Source: Mesorhizobium qingshengii (GTDB lineage Bacteria; Pseudomonadota; Alphaproteobacteria; Rhizobiales; Rhizobiaceae). From it: a stretch of 64,000 nt of DNA. The stretch lies in assembly GCF_900103325.1 (NCBI RefSeq), contig NZ_FMXM01000017.1:62001-126000 (forward strand), given 5' to 3'. Each line of letters begins with the position of its first letter. Within the stretch, counting starts at the first letter, position 1. A program made the translations under genes and the position numbers. The notes beneath the pieces are model-generated. The model saw nothing but the letters and a program-made list of their open reading frames with translations. It had not been told where the DNA came from and did no database searches. Shown here one piece after another: positions 20,512 to 29,458 of this stretch.

Positions 20512-21255
20512 ATGGAAGTCATGCCGCCTTCTGATCTCATCAGCCTGGGCCAACCTCCGGCGACGATCGACTGGAATGGCTCACCGACGACGCTTGCCGT
20601 GCAGCAGCGTGCGGTGATGGCGCAGACATCCAATGGCTCGATGATCCTGGCCTTTCAGAACATCTCGGAGATGAACAACGCCGGCAAGCTGTCCTTGACG
20701 AGTGGCGGCAGCCAGCCGCAGTTCCTGGTTGCCCCGGCCTTGGCCTTGCAGCCGACCATACTGATCAACAATTGGCAGGCGGACAATCTGAACCTCGCCA
20801 ACATCAGTGCCAATACCAACACGCCGATCTGGATCGCGGCTTTTGGACCATGTTTGGGTTCGCCACCGCAGACCTTGCCGACCAACGGGGATGTCGTCCC
20901 GGTCGCGCTCTACACCGCGCTGAAAGCGACCACTGACCCAAACTGGATGCAGCTCGGTTTCCAGGCGAACTCGGGCGGTCTTTGCCTGTTCGCCATCATC
21001 GGCGGCCCACAGGACGCAAACGGCAACAACGCCTATGCGATCGCGTTGAATTCGCAGTATGGCAATACCGGCCCCGGCACCGCCAAACCGGCCCCGCCCG
21101 GCTACTATGCGACGACCAGCGGCAACAGCTATTCCTATGAATTCAACTGGGGAAGCTCTCTGCTCTTCGTCTACTATTTCGGCAGCGGCTCCGTCCTGGC
21201 CGATGTTCCAAAGGCTGGGGATGCACCCCCCACGGTGACATTGGGATCGATGTGA
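20512..21255 (+). CDS. Paralogue 3 of the three-copy family
   Basis: A 247-residue protein starting MEVMPPSDLISLG. The start could instead be the ATG at 20521; neither has a clear ribosome-binding site. The family motifs are DWNGSPTTLA, MAQTSNGSM, NNAGKLSLTSGGSQPQF, NNWQADNLNLANIS, PNWMQL, GGPQDANGNNAYAIALN and GYYATTSGNSYSYEFNWGSS. It is closer to copy 1 than to copy 2 in the N-terminal block, and carries a C-terminal tail of about 20 residues not present in the others. About 190 bases without a gene follow before the DUF6916-like gene. Confidence 0.78.
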   Translation: MEVMPPSDLISLGQPPATIDWNGSPTTLAVQQRAVMAQTSNGSMILAFQNISEMNNAGKLSLTSGGSQPQFLVAPALALQPTILINNWQADNLNLANISANTNTPIWIAAFGPCLGSPPQTLPTNGDVVPVALYTALKATTDPNWMQLGFQANSGGLCLFAIIGGPQDANGNNAYAIALNSQYGNTGPGTAKPAPPGYYATTSGNSYSYEFNWGSSLLFVYYFGSGSVLADVPKAGDAPPTVTLGSM

Positions 21256-21446
21256 CCGGGCATCGTCGATTGCGGAATCCGCACAATATTTGCACACGGC
21301 GGAAGGTCGGCCGAATGTGCTCCCGTCTACAGTTAACCAACAGTGCTTGGATCGAAAAGCCAAGTCTTGCCGGAAGGAAGGGCTCGCAAGAACTTTCGTG
21401 CCGTGCCAAAACACCGGGTATCAATAGACCGGGAAGCGGAGGACTT

Positions 21447-21740
21447 ATGGGACTTGTGACGCTGGACCATTTCGCCGGGTGCGTCGGAAATGCGTTCGAC
21501 ATCGACATGGGGGAGAGTTCGCTGCCCCTGACGCTGTCGGAGGCCCGGCCGCTGCCGGAGACCGGCTTTCCCGGAATGCGGCGATCGCCTTTTTCGCTGA
21601 TGTTCCGAAGCGGATCGCAAATCGTGCTGCCGCAGAAGCTCTACAGACTGAAAAACGCGACCCTCGGCAATTTGGAAATATTCCTGGTCCCTGTCGCCAG
21701 GGACAAGGAAGGCATCGTCTATCAGGCGATCTTCAATTGA
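21447..21740 (+). CDS. DUF6916-like small protein
   Basis: A 97-residue protein with a GCGGAGGACTT site directly upstream of ATG 21447. The opening LVTLDHFAGCVGNAFDI and the later RRSPFSLMFRSG, LPQKLYRL, LGNLEIFLVPVARD and YQAIFN follow the pattern I associate with the DUF6916 family. From memory, that family often neighbours tail-collar (microcystin-dependent) proteins, as here. The function of the family is unknown. It probably folds as a small beta-barrel. It is the last plus-strand gene of this block and faces the GNAT/tail-collar genes tail to tail. Confidence 0.7.
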   Translation: MGLVTLDHFAGCVGNAFDIDMGESSLPLTLSEARPLPETGFPGMRRSPFSLMFRSGSQIVLPQKLYRLKNATLGNLEIFLVPVARDKEGIVYQAIFN

Positions 21741-21778
21741 GGCGACAACGCTAGCGGTTGGGAAGAAGAGCCAGCCGG

Positions 21779-22318
21779 TCAGACGGTCGACCACTGCATC
21801 CCGATATGAGTATCGGTAGCATCGACTTCGTGAAAATGAAGGCGGTGGTAGAGAGCCTGCGCGCGAATGTTGCGCCGCTCAACATGCAGGAAGACGCTTG
21901 ATGCCGAACAGCTTTGCGCCTGGCGTTGAATTGCCTTCAGCACGGCGAGCCCTCGGCCGCGATCGCGATACTGCGGCAGGAAACCTATATCGATGATATG
22001 CCAACGCTCGGCACTTGTATCGACATAGAGCCGTCCGATCGCCTTGCCCTTGTCCTGCAGTATCAGGAAATCGGCGTTTGCAAATACGCTGACATAGTGG
22101 CGATGCTGAAGGTTGAATTGCCCGTCGATGAACGCCCGTTTCATCTCCTGCAGCCACGGTACGGGTTCCATTTCCTCCATGCGGAATGACCAGTAGAGCT
22201 GGCGCAGAAATGGAATGTCCGCGAGCGTCGCGCTGCGGAACGCGCCACGCGGAAAGCCCAGCCGAGAGTTTTCGCCGGCAGGAAATGCCGGCAGCGCTTC
22301 TGCTTCGATCGAGACCAT
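21779..22318 (-). CDS. GNAT-family N-acetyltransferase
   Basis: A 179-residue protein. The acetyl-CoA-binding core is visible as IIDIGFLPQYRDRGRGLAVL (the Q/R-x-x-G-x-G/A loop), followed by VFLHVERRNIRAQALYHRLHF, the usual C-terminal GNAT motif. The ATG at 22318 overlaps the TGA of the upstream tail-collar gene by one base, so it is translated as the last member of that minus-strand set. A protein or amino-sugar substrate is possible. The tight coupling suggests it acts with or on the tail-collar proteins, but no direct sequence evidence shows it. Confidence 0.85.
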   Translation of the reverse strand: MVSIEAEALPAFPAGENSRLGFPRGAFRSATLADIPFLRQLYWSFRMEEMEPVPWLQEMKRAFIDGQFNLQHRHYVSVFANADFLILQDKGKAIGRLYVDTSAERWHIIDIGFLPQYRDRGRGLAVLKAIQRQAQSCSASSVFLHVERRNIRAQALYHRLHFHEVDATDTHIGMQWSTV

Positions 22319-22851
22319 CAACCGAACGACGGATAGACCCCCGACATCGCTATACTGTAATTCAGCGCGAGGTAAGGCTGGCGATTCTCGTGCGGCTGAC
22401 TGTTCCCGGTAATGCCGAGCATTGTGGGCAGGAATTGCGCGTTCGCCTCCGCGTTGGCCACAAAAGGACTGGTGCTTCCCGGCGGGGCCAATGAATTGCC
22501 GGCAGAGGGCGCCCCCGTTTTCTTGGCCAGATCCGGCTGGTTGTATATTGTGAACTGATGCATGTGCGCCGGCATTTGCGCCACCGTCAGCGTCTCACTG
22601 ATTGCGCCAAACGTCTCGCCGATAGTGCGGCCTGAAAGCCCGGGGCCTGTGCCTTGGTTGCAGCCGGCGCGGTTGGTAAAATTGGGCAACTGAAAGGTGG
22701 TTGTGCCATTGCCGCCGTAATTGGTGCCAAGCAACGAGAACAGCGCCGAATATTGCTGGATCGGAACAACGGCGCCATTGCAGGACGCCCACCCGAGCGG
22801 AGCGAAGCTGAAGCCGAAGACCTGTATCTCACCGAGGAAGGGCTCAGTCAT
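22318..22851 (-). CDS. Tail-collar / microcystin-dependent (Mdp-like) protein 1
   Basis: A 177-residue protein of the phage tail-collar fold (PF07484-like). The N-terminal block runs MTEPFLGEIQVFGFSFAP, GWASCNG, YSALFSLLGTNYGG, GTTTFQLPN; a QMPAHMHQF histidine segment follows, and the C-terminus is LNYSIAMSGVYPS. The start at 22851 is chosen because AAGGACA lies 8 bases upstream and family members begin exactly here. Such proteins occur in free-living bacteria outside prophages. There are no capsid, terminase or tail-tube genes nearby, so this is not evidence for a prophage. It is the third of three tandem copies and is coupled to the GNAT gene. Confidence 0.85.
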   Translation of the reverse strand: MTEPFLGEIQVFGFSFAPLGWASCNGAVVPIQQYSALFSLLGTNYGGNGTTTFQLPNFTNRAGCNQGTGPGLSGRTIGETFGAISETLTVAQMPAHMHQFTIYNQPDLAKKTGAPSAGNSLAPPGSTSPFVANAEANAQFLPTMLGITGNSQPHENRQPYLALNYSIAMSGVYPSFG

Positions 22852-22912
22852 TGGAATGTCCTTGCGATCTGGATGGCGAACCGGTTTCCATAAACAATCC
22901 CGAGCGCTGGGC

Positions 22913-23443
22913 TCAGCCCTGCGATGGGTAAATTCCCGCCCATGCAATGCAGAACTGCACTGTCAGGGTCGGCATTGTGTTGTCGTGCGGCGAGGTCCCG
23001 CCGACACTCTGCGTCGATTGTGGGGCGGTGACATAAGGCGTCGCGCCGGCAATATCGGTCACATACATGGTGTCGTTTGAGACGGCACCAAGTTCGGCCG
23101 TCGTGTTGACCGATTTTCCATCGGCGCTCGACGTGGTCGCGGTCATCGAATGATTGTGCTGCGGCATCTGCTGGGGGAGCAGTGTGACGTTCTCGCTGCC
23201 AGCCACCTGGCCCAGGACATAGGTCGAAAGGCCAGACCCGGTGCCCTGATGGATGGGCACACGACCGGACAGACTGGGCACGGCGAAGGTAGACTGGCCA
23301 TCGCCGCCATAGGTGGTGCCGATCAGTGTAAACAACACCTCATATTCCGAGATGGGATACAGCCCCCCGTCGCAGGCGAACCAACCGTTCGGCACGCGCG
23401 AAAACCCGAACATGCGGATCTCTCCGACAAAGGGCGTGGTCAT
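22913..23443 (-). CDS. Tail-collar / Mdp-like protein 2
   Basis: A 176-residue paralogue of its neighbours: MTTPFVGEIRMFGFSRVP, GWFACDGGLYPIS, LFTLIGTTYGGDG, FAVPSLSGRVP, QMPQHNHSM, and C-terminal QFCIAWAGIYPSQG. A very strong GGAGGAG site lies 8 bases before the ATG. The middle variable region (about residues 100-150) differs completely from copies 1 and 3, as in fibre tips that diversify. No signal peptide. Upstream lies a triple 15-bp repeat. Confidence 0.87.
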   Translation of the reverse strand: MTTPFVGEIRMFGFSRVPNGWFACDGGLYPISEYEVLFTLIGTTYGGDGQSTFAVPSLSGRVPIHQGTGSGLSTYVLGQVAGSENVTLLPQQMPQHNHSMTATTSSADGKSVNTTAELGAVSNDTMYVTDIAGATPYVTAPQSTQSVGGTSPHDNTMPTLTVQFCIAWAGIYPSQG

Positions 23444-23458
23444 CGATGGATCTCCTCC

Positions 23459-23503
23459 GGGCAGTAATTTGGCGGGCAGTGATTTGGCGTGCAGTGATCT
23501 GAC
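23459..23503. repeat. Three imperfect 15-bp tandem repeats
   Basis: Units gggcagtaatttggc, gggcagtgatttggc and gtgcagtgatctgac lie head to tail between tail-collar genes 3 and 2, just upstream of the ribosome-binding site of gene 2. They could be slippage-prone spacing DNA or a binding site. Confidence 0.65.
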
Positions 23504-23518
23504 GATGGCTCGCAGGCG

Positions 23519-24049
23519 TCAGCTGCGTGACGGGAATATCCCGGTCATCGCGATGTTGTAGTTGATGGTCTCGTAGGGCTGTATGTTCGGGTGTGGCTGG
23601 TTGCCGCCGACATAGGTGACGGTCGGAGCCGCAAGTGGAACCAGACGGCCATTCGGCGCGGCATAGATGGCATTTGTGGTGGTGCCATAGAGCGCATCGC
23701 TGGGATTGCGCGCCGCACCCGCTGCAGTGGTTGCGTTGCCCACATGGTTGTGGGCCGGCAGTTGCTGAGACAGCAGCGTGACGTTTTCAACGCCGCCGGT
23801 TTCACCCCACTGATAGGCTGATGGGTTCCAGTTCGGATCGGCGGATGGGCCAAAGCCGACCGGGGTGCGGCTGCGCAGGTCGGGCAGGGCGAAGGTCGTT
23901 GTGCCATTGCCGCCATAGGTGGTGCCGAGCAGCGAAAACAACGCCTGGTTTTGAGCGATGGCGATTATCGAGCCATTGCAAAAGGCGAAGCCCTTTTGCG
24001 CGAACCCGAACCCCGTCATCATTATCTGCCCGAGGAAATATTCGGCCAT
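23519..24049 (-). CDS. Tail-collar / Mdp-like protein 3 (first of the operon)
   Basis: A 176-residue member of the same family: MAEYFLGQIMMTGFGFAQ, GFAFCNGSIIAI, LFSLLGTTYGGNG, FALPDLRSRTPVG, QLPAHNHVG and C-terminal INYNIAMTGIFPSRS. The ribosome-binding site is GGGGGAGCTA. It is the promoter-proximal gene of the minus-strand set (copy 3, copy 2, copy 1, GNAT), diverging from the autotransporter gene. The order collar-collar-collar-GNAT is, as I recall, a recurrent arrangement in proteobacteria, with unknown function. Confidence 0.87.
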   Translation of the reverse strand: MAEYFLGQIMMTGFGFAQKGFAFCNGSIIAIAQNQALFSLLGTTYGGNGTTTFALPDLRSRTPVGFGPSADPNWNPSAYQWGETGGVENVTLLSQQLPAHNHVGNATTAAGAARNPSDALYGTTTNAIYAAPNGRLVPLAAPTVTYVGGNQPHPNIQPYETINYNIAMTGIFPSRS

Positions 24050-24286
24050 TAGCTCCCCCTAATATTGTTCAGCAAGTTCGTTGAATTCATCATTGCTCAT
24101 AAACCAGAGATTCTGCAAGCGGAGTTTTTCTACATGGTAGACATGGTGAAGACTGTATGATTTACTTTGCCTCCCAAACCGATGGGGATAATCGCACTCG
24201 GATTCTGCGTCAGCTAAAGATTTGATCGGTCTATATTTTTCGCTTCGACACCAAAGCGTATCGATTGGCGGCACGGGGGGCATGCA
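24050..24286. promoter_or_regulatory. Divergent intergenic region, AT-rich
   Basis: About 240 bases between the divergently transcribed tail-collar operon and the autotransporter. It is clearly richer in A+T than the flanking genes and must hold both promoters. I could not assign specific -35/-10 pairs or an operator. Confidence 0.5.
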
Positions 24287-27200
24287 TTGGATCGGACTGT
24301 AAAGTATTGGGCCGAGCGTTCGGACGCGCTTGCCAGCAGGTTCCTGCTGTGGGTTGCCATGCTTGCGTTTCTTGGCATGGCTGCCTTGGCGCCATCCGAG
24401 GCACAGGCCGCGCCATCCCTGGGCTGCCCCGCCCCGATAACGTTTACCGTGGCATCCGGCGGCTCTCATCAGATCGACGCGTCGTCATGCGATCCTTTCG
24501 GAACAAACCCGCAGAGCCAGGTGGTGCAGCCGGCACACGGCCATGTCACCATCGACAACCCCTCCGCCGGACTCCTGACTTATGTCAACAATGGCGACGG
24601 CGCCCTGTCGGATAGCTTCACCTTTGAAGACGCGTCCGCTGGTGTCGTCACCGTCAATGTCACCGTCTTGCCTGCCAGTTCGCCCATCACCGTCACCCCG
24701 GCAAGCCTGCCGACGCCGGCAGTCGGCGTTTTCTACGACCAGACACTTTCCTCCAGCGGAGGCGTGGCGCCCTATACCTATACGTCGGGTGGCGGCAGCT
24801 TGCCGCCGGGGCTCAGCCTTGCGCCCAACGGCAGGATTTCAGGCACGCCGACGGGCTCGGGCCCTTACAACTACACTGTGCATGTGGTGGATTCCACGGC
24901 CGGCACGCCCCTGACAGCCGACAAAAGCTACAGCTTAAGTGTCGCCGGCCCCACCCTGGTCGTTTCGCCGACCAACCCGCCCGCAGGCGCGGTAGGCTTT
25001 GCATACAGCCAGCAACTCAGCACCAGCGGCGGCACCGCGCCCTATACTTACAGTGTCGAGATTGGCCCCCTGCCGGCTGGACTTAGCTTGTCCTCCAGCG
25101 GCCTGATTTCCGGAACGCCGAGCGCCCAGGGCACCGTCACATTCAAGGTCAAGTCGCAGGACAGCACGACGATCTCGACCGGCGGCGTCTGGTTCGTCAC
25201 CCAGGACATAACCGTCGTCATCAATGCGGCTCCGACCATCGTCGTCAACCCCGCCACCGTGCCCGGCGGTACAGTCGGGCTCGCCTACAGCGGCGCGACC
25301 ATGACCGGCAGCGGCGGCACGGGCCCCTATACATTCACCATCAGCGCGGGATCGCTTCCAGCCGGGCTGACGTTGAACGGGACAACAGGCGCGCTTTCAG
25401 GCACGCCAACCGCCGGCGGCACAGTCAATTTCACCGTCCAGGCAACCGATAGCAGCACCGCGCCCGGACCATTCAGCGGCACACGGGCCTATACGCTGAC
25501 GATTGCCGCGCCGACCATAAGCTTGCCGGCGACGACATTGGCAGATGGCACGGCCGGCAGCGCCTATTCGGCGGCCCTCAATCCGGCGACCGGAGGCACT
25601 TCGCCCTACACATATGCAGTGACAGGCGGAGCCCTGCCGCCGGGCGTGGCGCTATCGGCTTCAGGCAACCTTTCCGGCACGCCAAGCGCGGCCGGTAGTT
25701 TCAACTTCTCGGTAACCGCGACCGACAGCAGCACGGGCACGGGACCCTATTCGAGTGCGCCGCAGGCCTACACGCTCAACGTCGTCAACATTCCGCCGGT
25801 CGCCAACGCAGTGTCGGCCACGGTCGCCTACGACAGCAGCGCCAATCCGATCACGCTCAACATCACCGGCGGCACACCGACATCGGTTGCGGTTGGCACA
25901 GCGGCCACCCACGGCACGGCCACGGCCAGCGGCACGACGATCAGCTACACACCCACCGCCGGCTACGCCGGTCCCGACTCATTCACCTACACGGCAACGA
26001 ATACTGCGGGAACATCCGCACCGGCGACGGTCACCATCACGATCAGCGACCCGACGATCGTTGTCGCGGCATCCGGGGCTTTGACCGCACAAGTTGGCGT
26101 GGCCTACACGCAGACCTTCACCGCATCCGGCGGTGCTGCGCCATACACGCTGTCGGTAAGCGGCTTGCCGGCGGGTCTTTCCGCCTCGGGGACCAACAGC
26201 GTGACCGTCTCCGGGACGCCGACAGAAGCGGGCAGCTTCGCCCTCAATGTCACAGGCGCCGACAGCAGCACCGGAAATGGCCCCTTCGCGATTGCGCAGC
26301 CGTTCACGCTCACTGTCGCTGCGCCAACGCTTTCCATGGCGCCTGCGGCGGGAACGCTTAGTGCCGCCTATGGCGCGGCCTACAGCCAGCTGTTCACGGC
26401 GTCCGGCGGCACTGCGCCCTACAGCTACACCGTAAGCGCCGGTGCGCTTCCGGCGGGCCTGGCGCTGGATCTCAATAGCGGGCTGCTCTCGGGAACACCC
26501 ACCGTAACCGGCCCATTCACCTTCTCGGTCCAGGCAACCGACAGCAGCACCGGCACCGGCGCACCGTTCGCCAGAACGCAAAACTATGTCCTGCAGGTCG
26601 GCGCACCGACCATCGCAATCACACCGGCCTCGCTGGCGGATGCGGCCGCGGGGGCTGCCTACACACCCGTTTCCCTTGTCGCATCCGGCGGCGTTGGCCC
26701 CTACAGCTTCTTGCTGTCCGCCGGTCCGCTGCCGAATGGCATGTCGCTCACTTCAGCAGGCGTTCTTTCGGGAACGCCGACGCAGTCCGGCACATTTCCG
26801 ATCACGGTTCAGGCGCAAGATGCCAATGGCCAGACGGGCACCCAAGGTTACAGCCTGCAGGTCCTGGTGCCCGGCCTGACGGTGTCGCCCGCCAGCCTTC
26901 CCGGCGGCGTGGCCGGAACCGCCTACAGCCAGACTTTTTCGGCGAGTGGCGGCACCAGCCCGTACAGCTTTGCGCTGACGTCGGGCACGCTGCCCGCAGG
27001 ATTGACGCTTGCGGCCGGAGCGCTCACGGGCACGCCGACGGTTGCCGGCTCCTTCTCCTTCACCGTGACGGCGACCGACAGCACGACGGGAACTGCGGCG
27101 ACCGGGTCCCGGCCCTACACGCTGATTGTCGCCGCGCCGACCATCACGCTGGCGCCGGCCACCTTGCCTGCGGGTCAATTCGGCGTTGCCTACAGCCAGA

Positions 27201-29086
27201 CGCTGACGGCCAATGGCGGCACCGGTCCTTACACCTACGTGATGACCGGCACGCCGCCGACCGGAATAACGCTGTCATCAGCGGGCGTGCTTTCGGGCAC
27301 GCCGGCAGAGTTCGGCTCGTTCAACATCACCGCCACGGCGACCGACAGTCTCGGTTTCACCGGCACGGCAAATTACACGCTGGTGATAGGCAACAACCCG
27401 CCGGTCGCCAACCCGGAGACGGCTGAAACGTTTGAAGGGCAGCCCGTGACCATCCACGTCACGGACAACGATACCGGGACCATCACCTCCGTAGCGATTG
27501 CCACGGCGCCCGCGCACGGCACCGCGTCGGTGAGCGGCACCGACATCGTCTACACGCCGGGAGCGTCCTTTAACGGATCGGACACGCTGACATACACAGC
27601 GACCGGACCAGGCGGAACCTCGACACCTGCCACCGTCACGATCAACGTCAGGCCCCTTCCCGTCCCGGTCGCGCAGCATGTAACGACGGTGTCGGGCAAG
27701 GCCGTGGTCGTCGACCTGACCAAGGATGCAGTCGGCGGGCCTTTCACCAGCGCAAGCCTGGTTTCGGTGCCGCCGTCTTCGTCCGGCACCACGGTGCTGA
27801 ACGGGTTCCAGATGACTTTCACGCCGACGGCGACCTTCCAGGGCACGGAAACGGTAACCTTCACCCTGAGCAACGCCTATGCGACGTCGGCGGTGACGGC
27901 GATCACCATCGAGGTCGTCGAGCGTCCAGATCCGACGTTGGACAGCGAGGTCATGGGCATCCTCAACGCGGAGACCGCCGCAACGCGCCGTTTCGCCACC
28001 TCGCAGATCGGCAACTTCCAGCAGCGCCTGGAAGGCCTGCATGACGGCGACAATGGCCAGGAACCCACGGATGGCCTGGCCTTCGTCCAGGGCATCGTGC
28101 TCTCCTTCGACAGCACCTGCGGCGAAGCCGAACAAGCGGCAAAAGGACCTGATTGCGGTCGCAGCAAGGCGTCCGACCCGAACTGGCCGTTCAAATCGTC
28201 CCTCGACGACACCACCACATCGGGCACCCCCGGCGGCTTCGGCACCGGCAGCTTCGGCCACAGCAAGGTAACGATCTGGACCGGCGGCTCGATCAATATC
28301 GGCCAGCGTGACGGCAATGACGGCTACAAGTTCGAGACCACAGGCCTCAGCGCCGGCGTCGACTATCGCTGCAGCCGCGCTTTCGCGATCGGTCTCGGCA
28401 TGGGTTACGGCCGCGATGTCAGCGACGTCGGTGACAATGGCAGCCGCAGCACCGGCAAGGCCTACACGGCGGGTCTCTACGCCAGCTATCATCCCGGCCA
28501 GGACTACTTCATCGACGGTCTTATGGGATATCAGTGGCTGTCGTTCGACTCGAAGCGGTACCTGACTTCCGGTGGCGGCTTTGCCAACGGCGAGCGCGAC
28601 GGCGGCCAGTGGTTCGCCTCGGTTTCGGCCGGCAAGAAGTTCGAGATCCAGGAATGGCAGATCTCGCCTTATGCACGTCTCGACGTTGCCAAGGCGAAGC
28701 TGGATGCCTTCACCGAAAGTGGTGATCCGTCCTCGGCCCTGCACTATGGCGAGCAGGACATCAGCACCACCACGGGCAATCTCGGCCTGACGCTCGCCTA
28801 CAAGTTCGCCGCTGACTTCGGCGTGGTTTCGCCGCAGGTGAGGCTGGAGTACCAGCACGACTTCCAGGGCGACAGTGCGATCACCATGAACTACGCCGAC
28901 ATGTTCGGCGGGCCGATCTATCACACGTCGATCGACGGGCTCGGCAAGGACCGCTTCATGCTCGGCCTCGGGGTGAATGTGCAGACGGCGCAGGACTTCA
29001 ACATGCGGCTGGAATATCGCGGCCTGTTCGGCAGCGATGGCGATACCGACAACGGATTCCTAGTCAATCTGGGCAAAACGTTCTGA
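24287..29086 (+). CDS. Autotransporter with Ig-like (He_PIG) and cadherin-like repeats
   Basis: A 1599-residue surface protein. A signal peptide (core RFLLWVAMLAFLGMAALAP, then SEAQA) leads into about nine He_PIG repeats of about 90 residues. Each has the pattern GxAYSQ, SGGTAPYTY, LPAGLxL, SGTPT and a final YTLTV. About four cadherin-like modules (for example HGTATASGTTISYTPTAGY) lie at the N-terminus, mid-protein and end of the passenger. From about residue 1325 the sequence becomes an autotransporter beta-barrel ending NGFLVNLGKTF with the terminal Phe. The frame opens with TTG at 24287 behind ACGGGGGG; no ATG exists in frame before the signal peptide's own Met codons. It should be displayed on the outer membrane as an adhesin-like stalk. 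It lies between the tail-collar and oxidase genes. Confidence 0.88.
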   Translation: MDRTVKYWAERSDALASRFLLWVAMLAFLGMAALAPSEAQAAPSLGCPAPITFTVASGGSHQIDASSCDPFGTNPQSQVVQPAHGHVTIDNPSAGLLTYVNNGDGALSDSFTFEDASAGVVTVNVTVLPASSPITVTPASLPTPAVGVFYDQTLSSSGGVAPYTYTSGGGSLPPGLSLAPNGRISGTPTGSGPYNYTVHVVDSTAGTPLTADKSYSLSVAGPTLVVSPTNPPAGAVGFAYSQQLSTSGGTAPYTYSVEIGPLPAGLSLSSSGLISGTPSAQGTVTFKVKSQDSTTISTGGVWFVTQDITVVINAAPTIVVNPATVPGGTVGLAYSGATMTGSGGTGPYTFTISAGSLPAGLTLNGTTGALSGTPTAGGTVNFTVQATDSSTAPGPFSGTRAYTLTIAAPTISLPATTLADGTAGSAYSAALNPATGGTSPYTYAVTGGALPPGVALSASGNLSGTPSAAGSFNFSVTATDSSTGTGPYSSAPQAYTLNVVNIPPVANAVSATVAYDSSANPITLNITGGTPTSVAVGTAATHGTATASGTTISYTPTAGYAGPDSFTYTATNTAGTSAPATVTITISDPTIVVAASGALTAQVGVAYTQTFTASGGAAPYTLSVSGLPAGLSASGTNSVTVSGTPTEAGSFALNVTGADSSTGNGPFAIAQPFTLTVAAPTLSMAPAAGTLSAAYGAAYSQLFTASGGTAPYSYTVSAGALPAGLALDLNSGLLSGTPTVTGPFTFSVQATDSSTGTGAPFARTQNYVLQVGAPTIAITPASLADAAAGAAYTPVSLVASGGVGPYSFLLSAGPLPNGMSLTSAGVLSGTPTQSGTFPITVQAQDANGQTGTQGYSLQVLVPGLTVSPASLPGGVAGTAYSQTFSASGGTSPYSFALTSGTLPAGLTLAAGALTGTPTVAGSFSFTVTATDSTTGTAATGSRPYTLIVAAPTITLAPATLPAGQFGVAYSQTLTANGGTGPYTYVMTGTPPTGITLSSAGVLSGTPAEFGSFNITATATDSLGFTGTANYTLVIGNNPPVANPETAETFEGQPVTIHVTDNDTGTITSVAIATAPAHGTASVSGTDIVYTPGASFNGSDTLTYTATGPGGTSTPATVTINVRPLPVPVAQHVTTVSGKAVVVDLTKDAVGGPFTSASLVSVPPSSSGTTVLNGFQMTFTPTATFQGTETVTFTLSNAYATSAVTAITIEVVERPDPTLDSEVMGILNAETAATRRFATSQIGNFQQRLEGLHDGDNGQEPTDGLAFVQGIVLSFDSTCGEAEQAAKGPDCGRSKASDPNWPFKSSLDDTTTSGTPGGFGTGSFGHSKVTIWTGGSINIGQRDGNDGYKFETTGLSAGVDYRCSRAFAIGLGMGYGRDVSDVGDNGSRSTGKAYTAGLYASYHPGQDYFIDGLMGYQWLSFDSKRYLTSGGGFANGERDGGQWFASVSAGKKFEIQEWQISPYARLDVAKAKLDAFTESGDPSSALHYGEQDISTTTGNLGLTLAYKFAADFGVVSPQVRLEYQHDFQGDSAITMNYADMFGGPIYHTSIDGLGKDRFMLGLGVNVQTAQDFNMRLEYRGLFGSDGDTDNGFLVNLGKTF

Positions 29087-29122
29087 TCTTGGGCGCGCCG
29101 GAAAACCTGTCGTGCCTCATGT

Positions 29123-29275
29123 TCACCCTCGCAGCCCAGCGACTGCGAAGGTGTTGTCTTTGTCGGAGCGCGCGTTGCGGAAAGCGGCGGCGACGCCGTA
29201 GCCGACGATGTATACATGCGAGAACAACGGGCCGAACCGATAGTTCTCAGAGATCGTCTTCTGCGAGTAAACTTG
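29123..29275 (-). pseudogene. Possible C-terminal gene fragment
   Basis: A minus-strand frame without a start codon reads QVYSQKTISENYRFGPLFSH, then VYIVGYGVAAAFRNARSDKD and stops at 29123. It looks like coding sequence rather than random intergenic DNA, but I cannot name the family. The rest of 29087-29458 is AT-rich and probably carries the multicopper oxidase promoter. Confidence 0.25.
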
Positions 29276-29458
29276 TTAAAAATAGATCGAAATTGGAGCG
29301 AATCGGCAATTTGTCGTATAAACGAGCCTACAAGCCCGCTCGTACAGTGTTTTGTGAAGTAAATTTGATTTTTACAACTTCGCAATCTGGACATGCTTCC
29401 TGATCTGTCGCACTATGCTTTCCGAACGCAATCTCGAGTCAAATTGGCGGAGGGCACC

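Noticed and set aside
23459..23503. Pentapeptide-repeat-like plus-strand reading (SNLAGSDLACSDLT)
   Set aside because: An accident of the 15-bp DNA repeat; the frame has no other coding character.
22318..24049. Prophage signature from tail-collar proteins
   Set aside because: No capsid, terminase, portal, integrase or lysis genes are present; these collars belong to the free-living Mdp-type group.
27278..28924. 548-codon minus-strand frame inside the autotransporter
   Set aside because: Antisense to well-defined Ig repeats and a beta-barrel; no motif.
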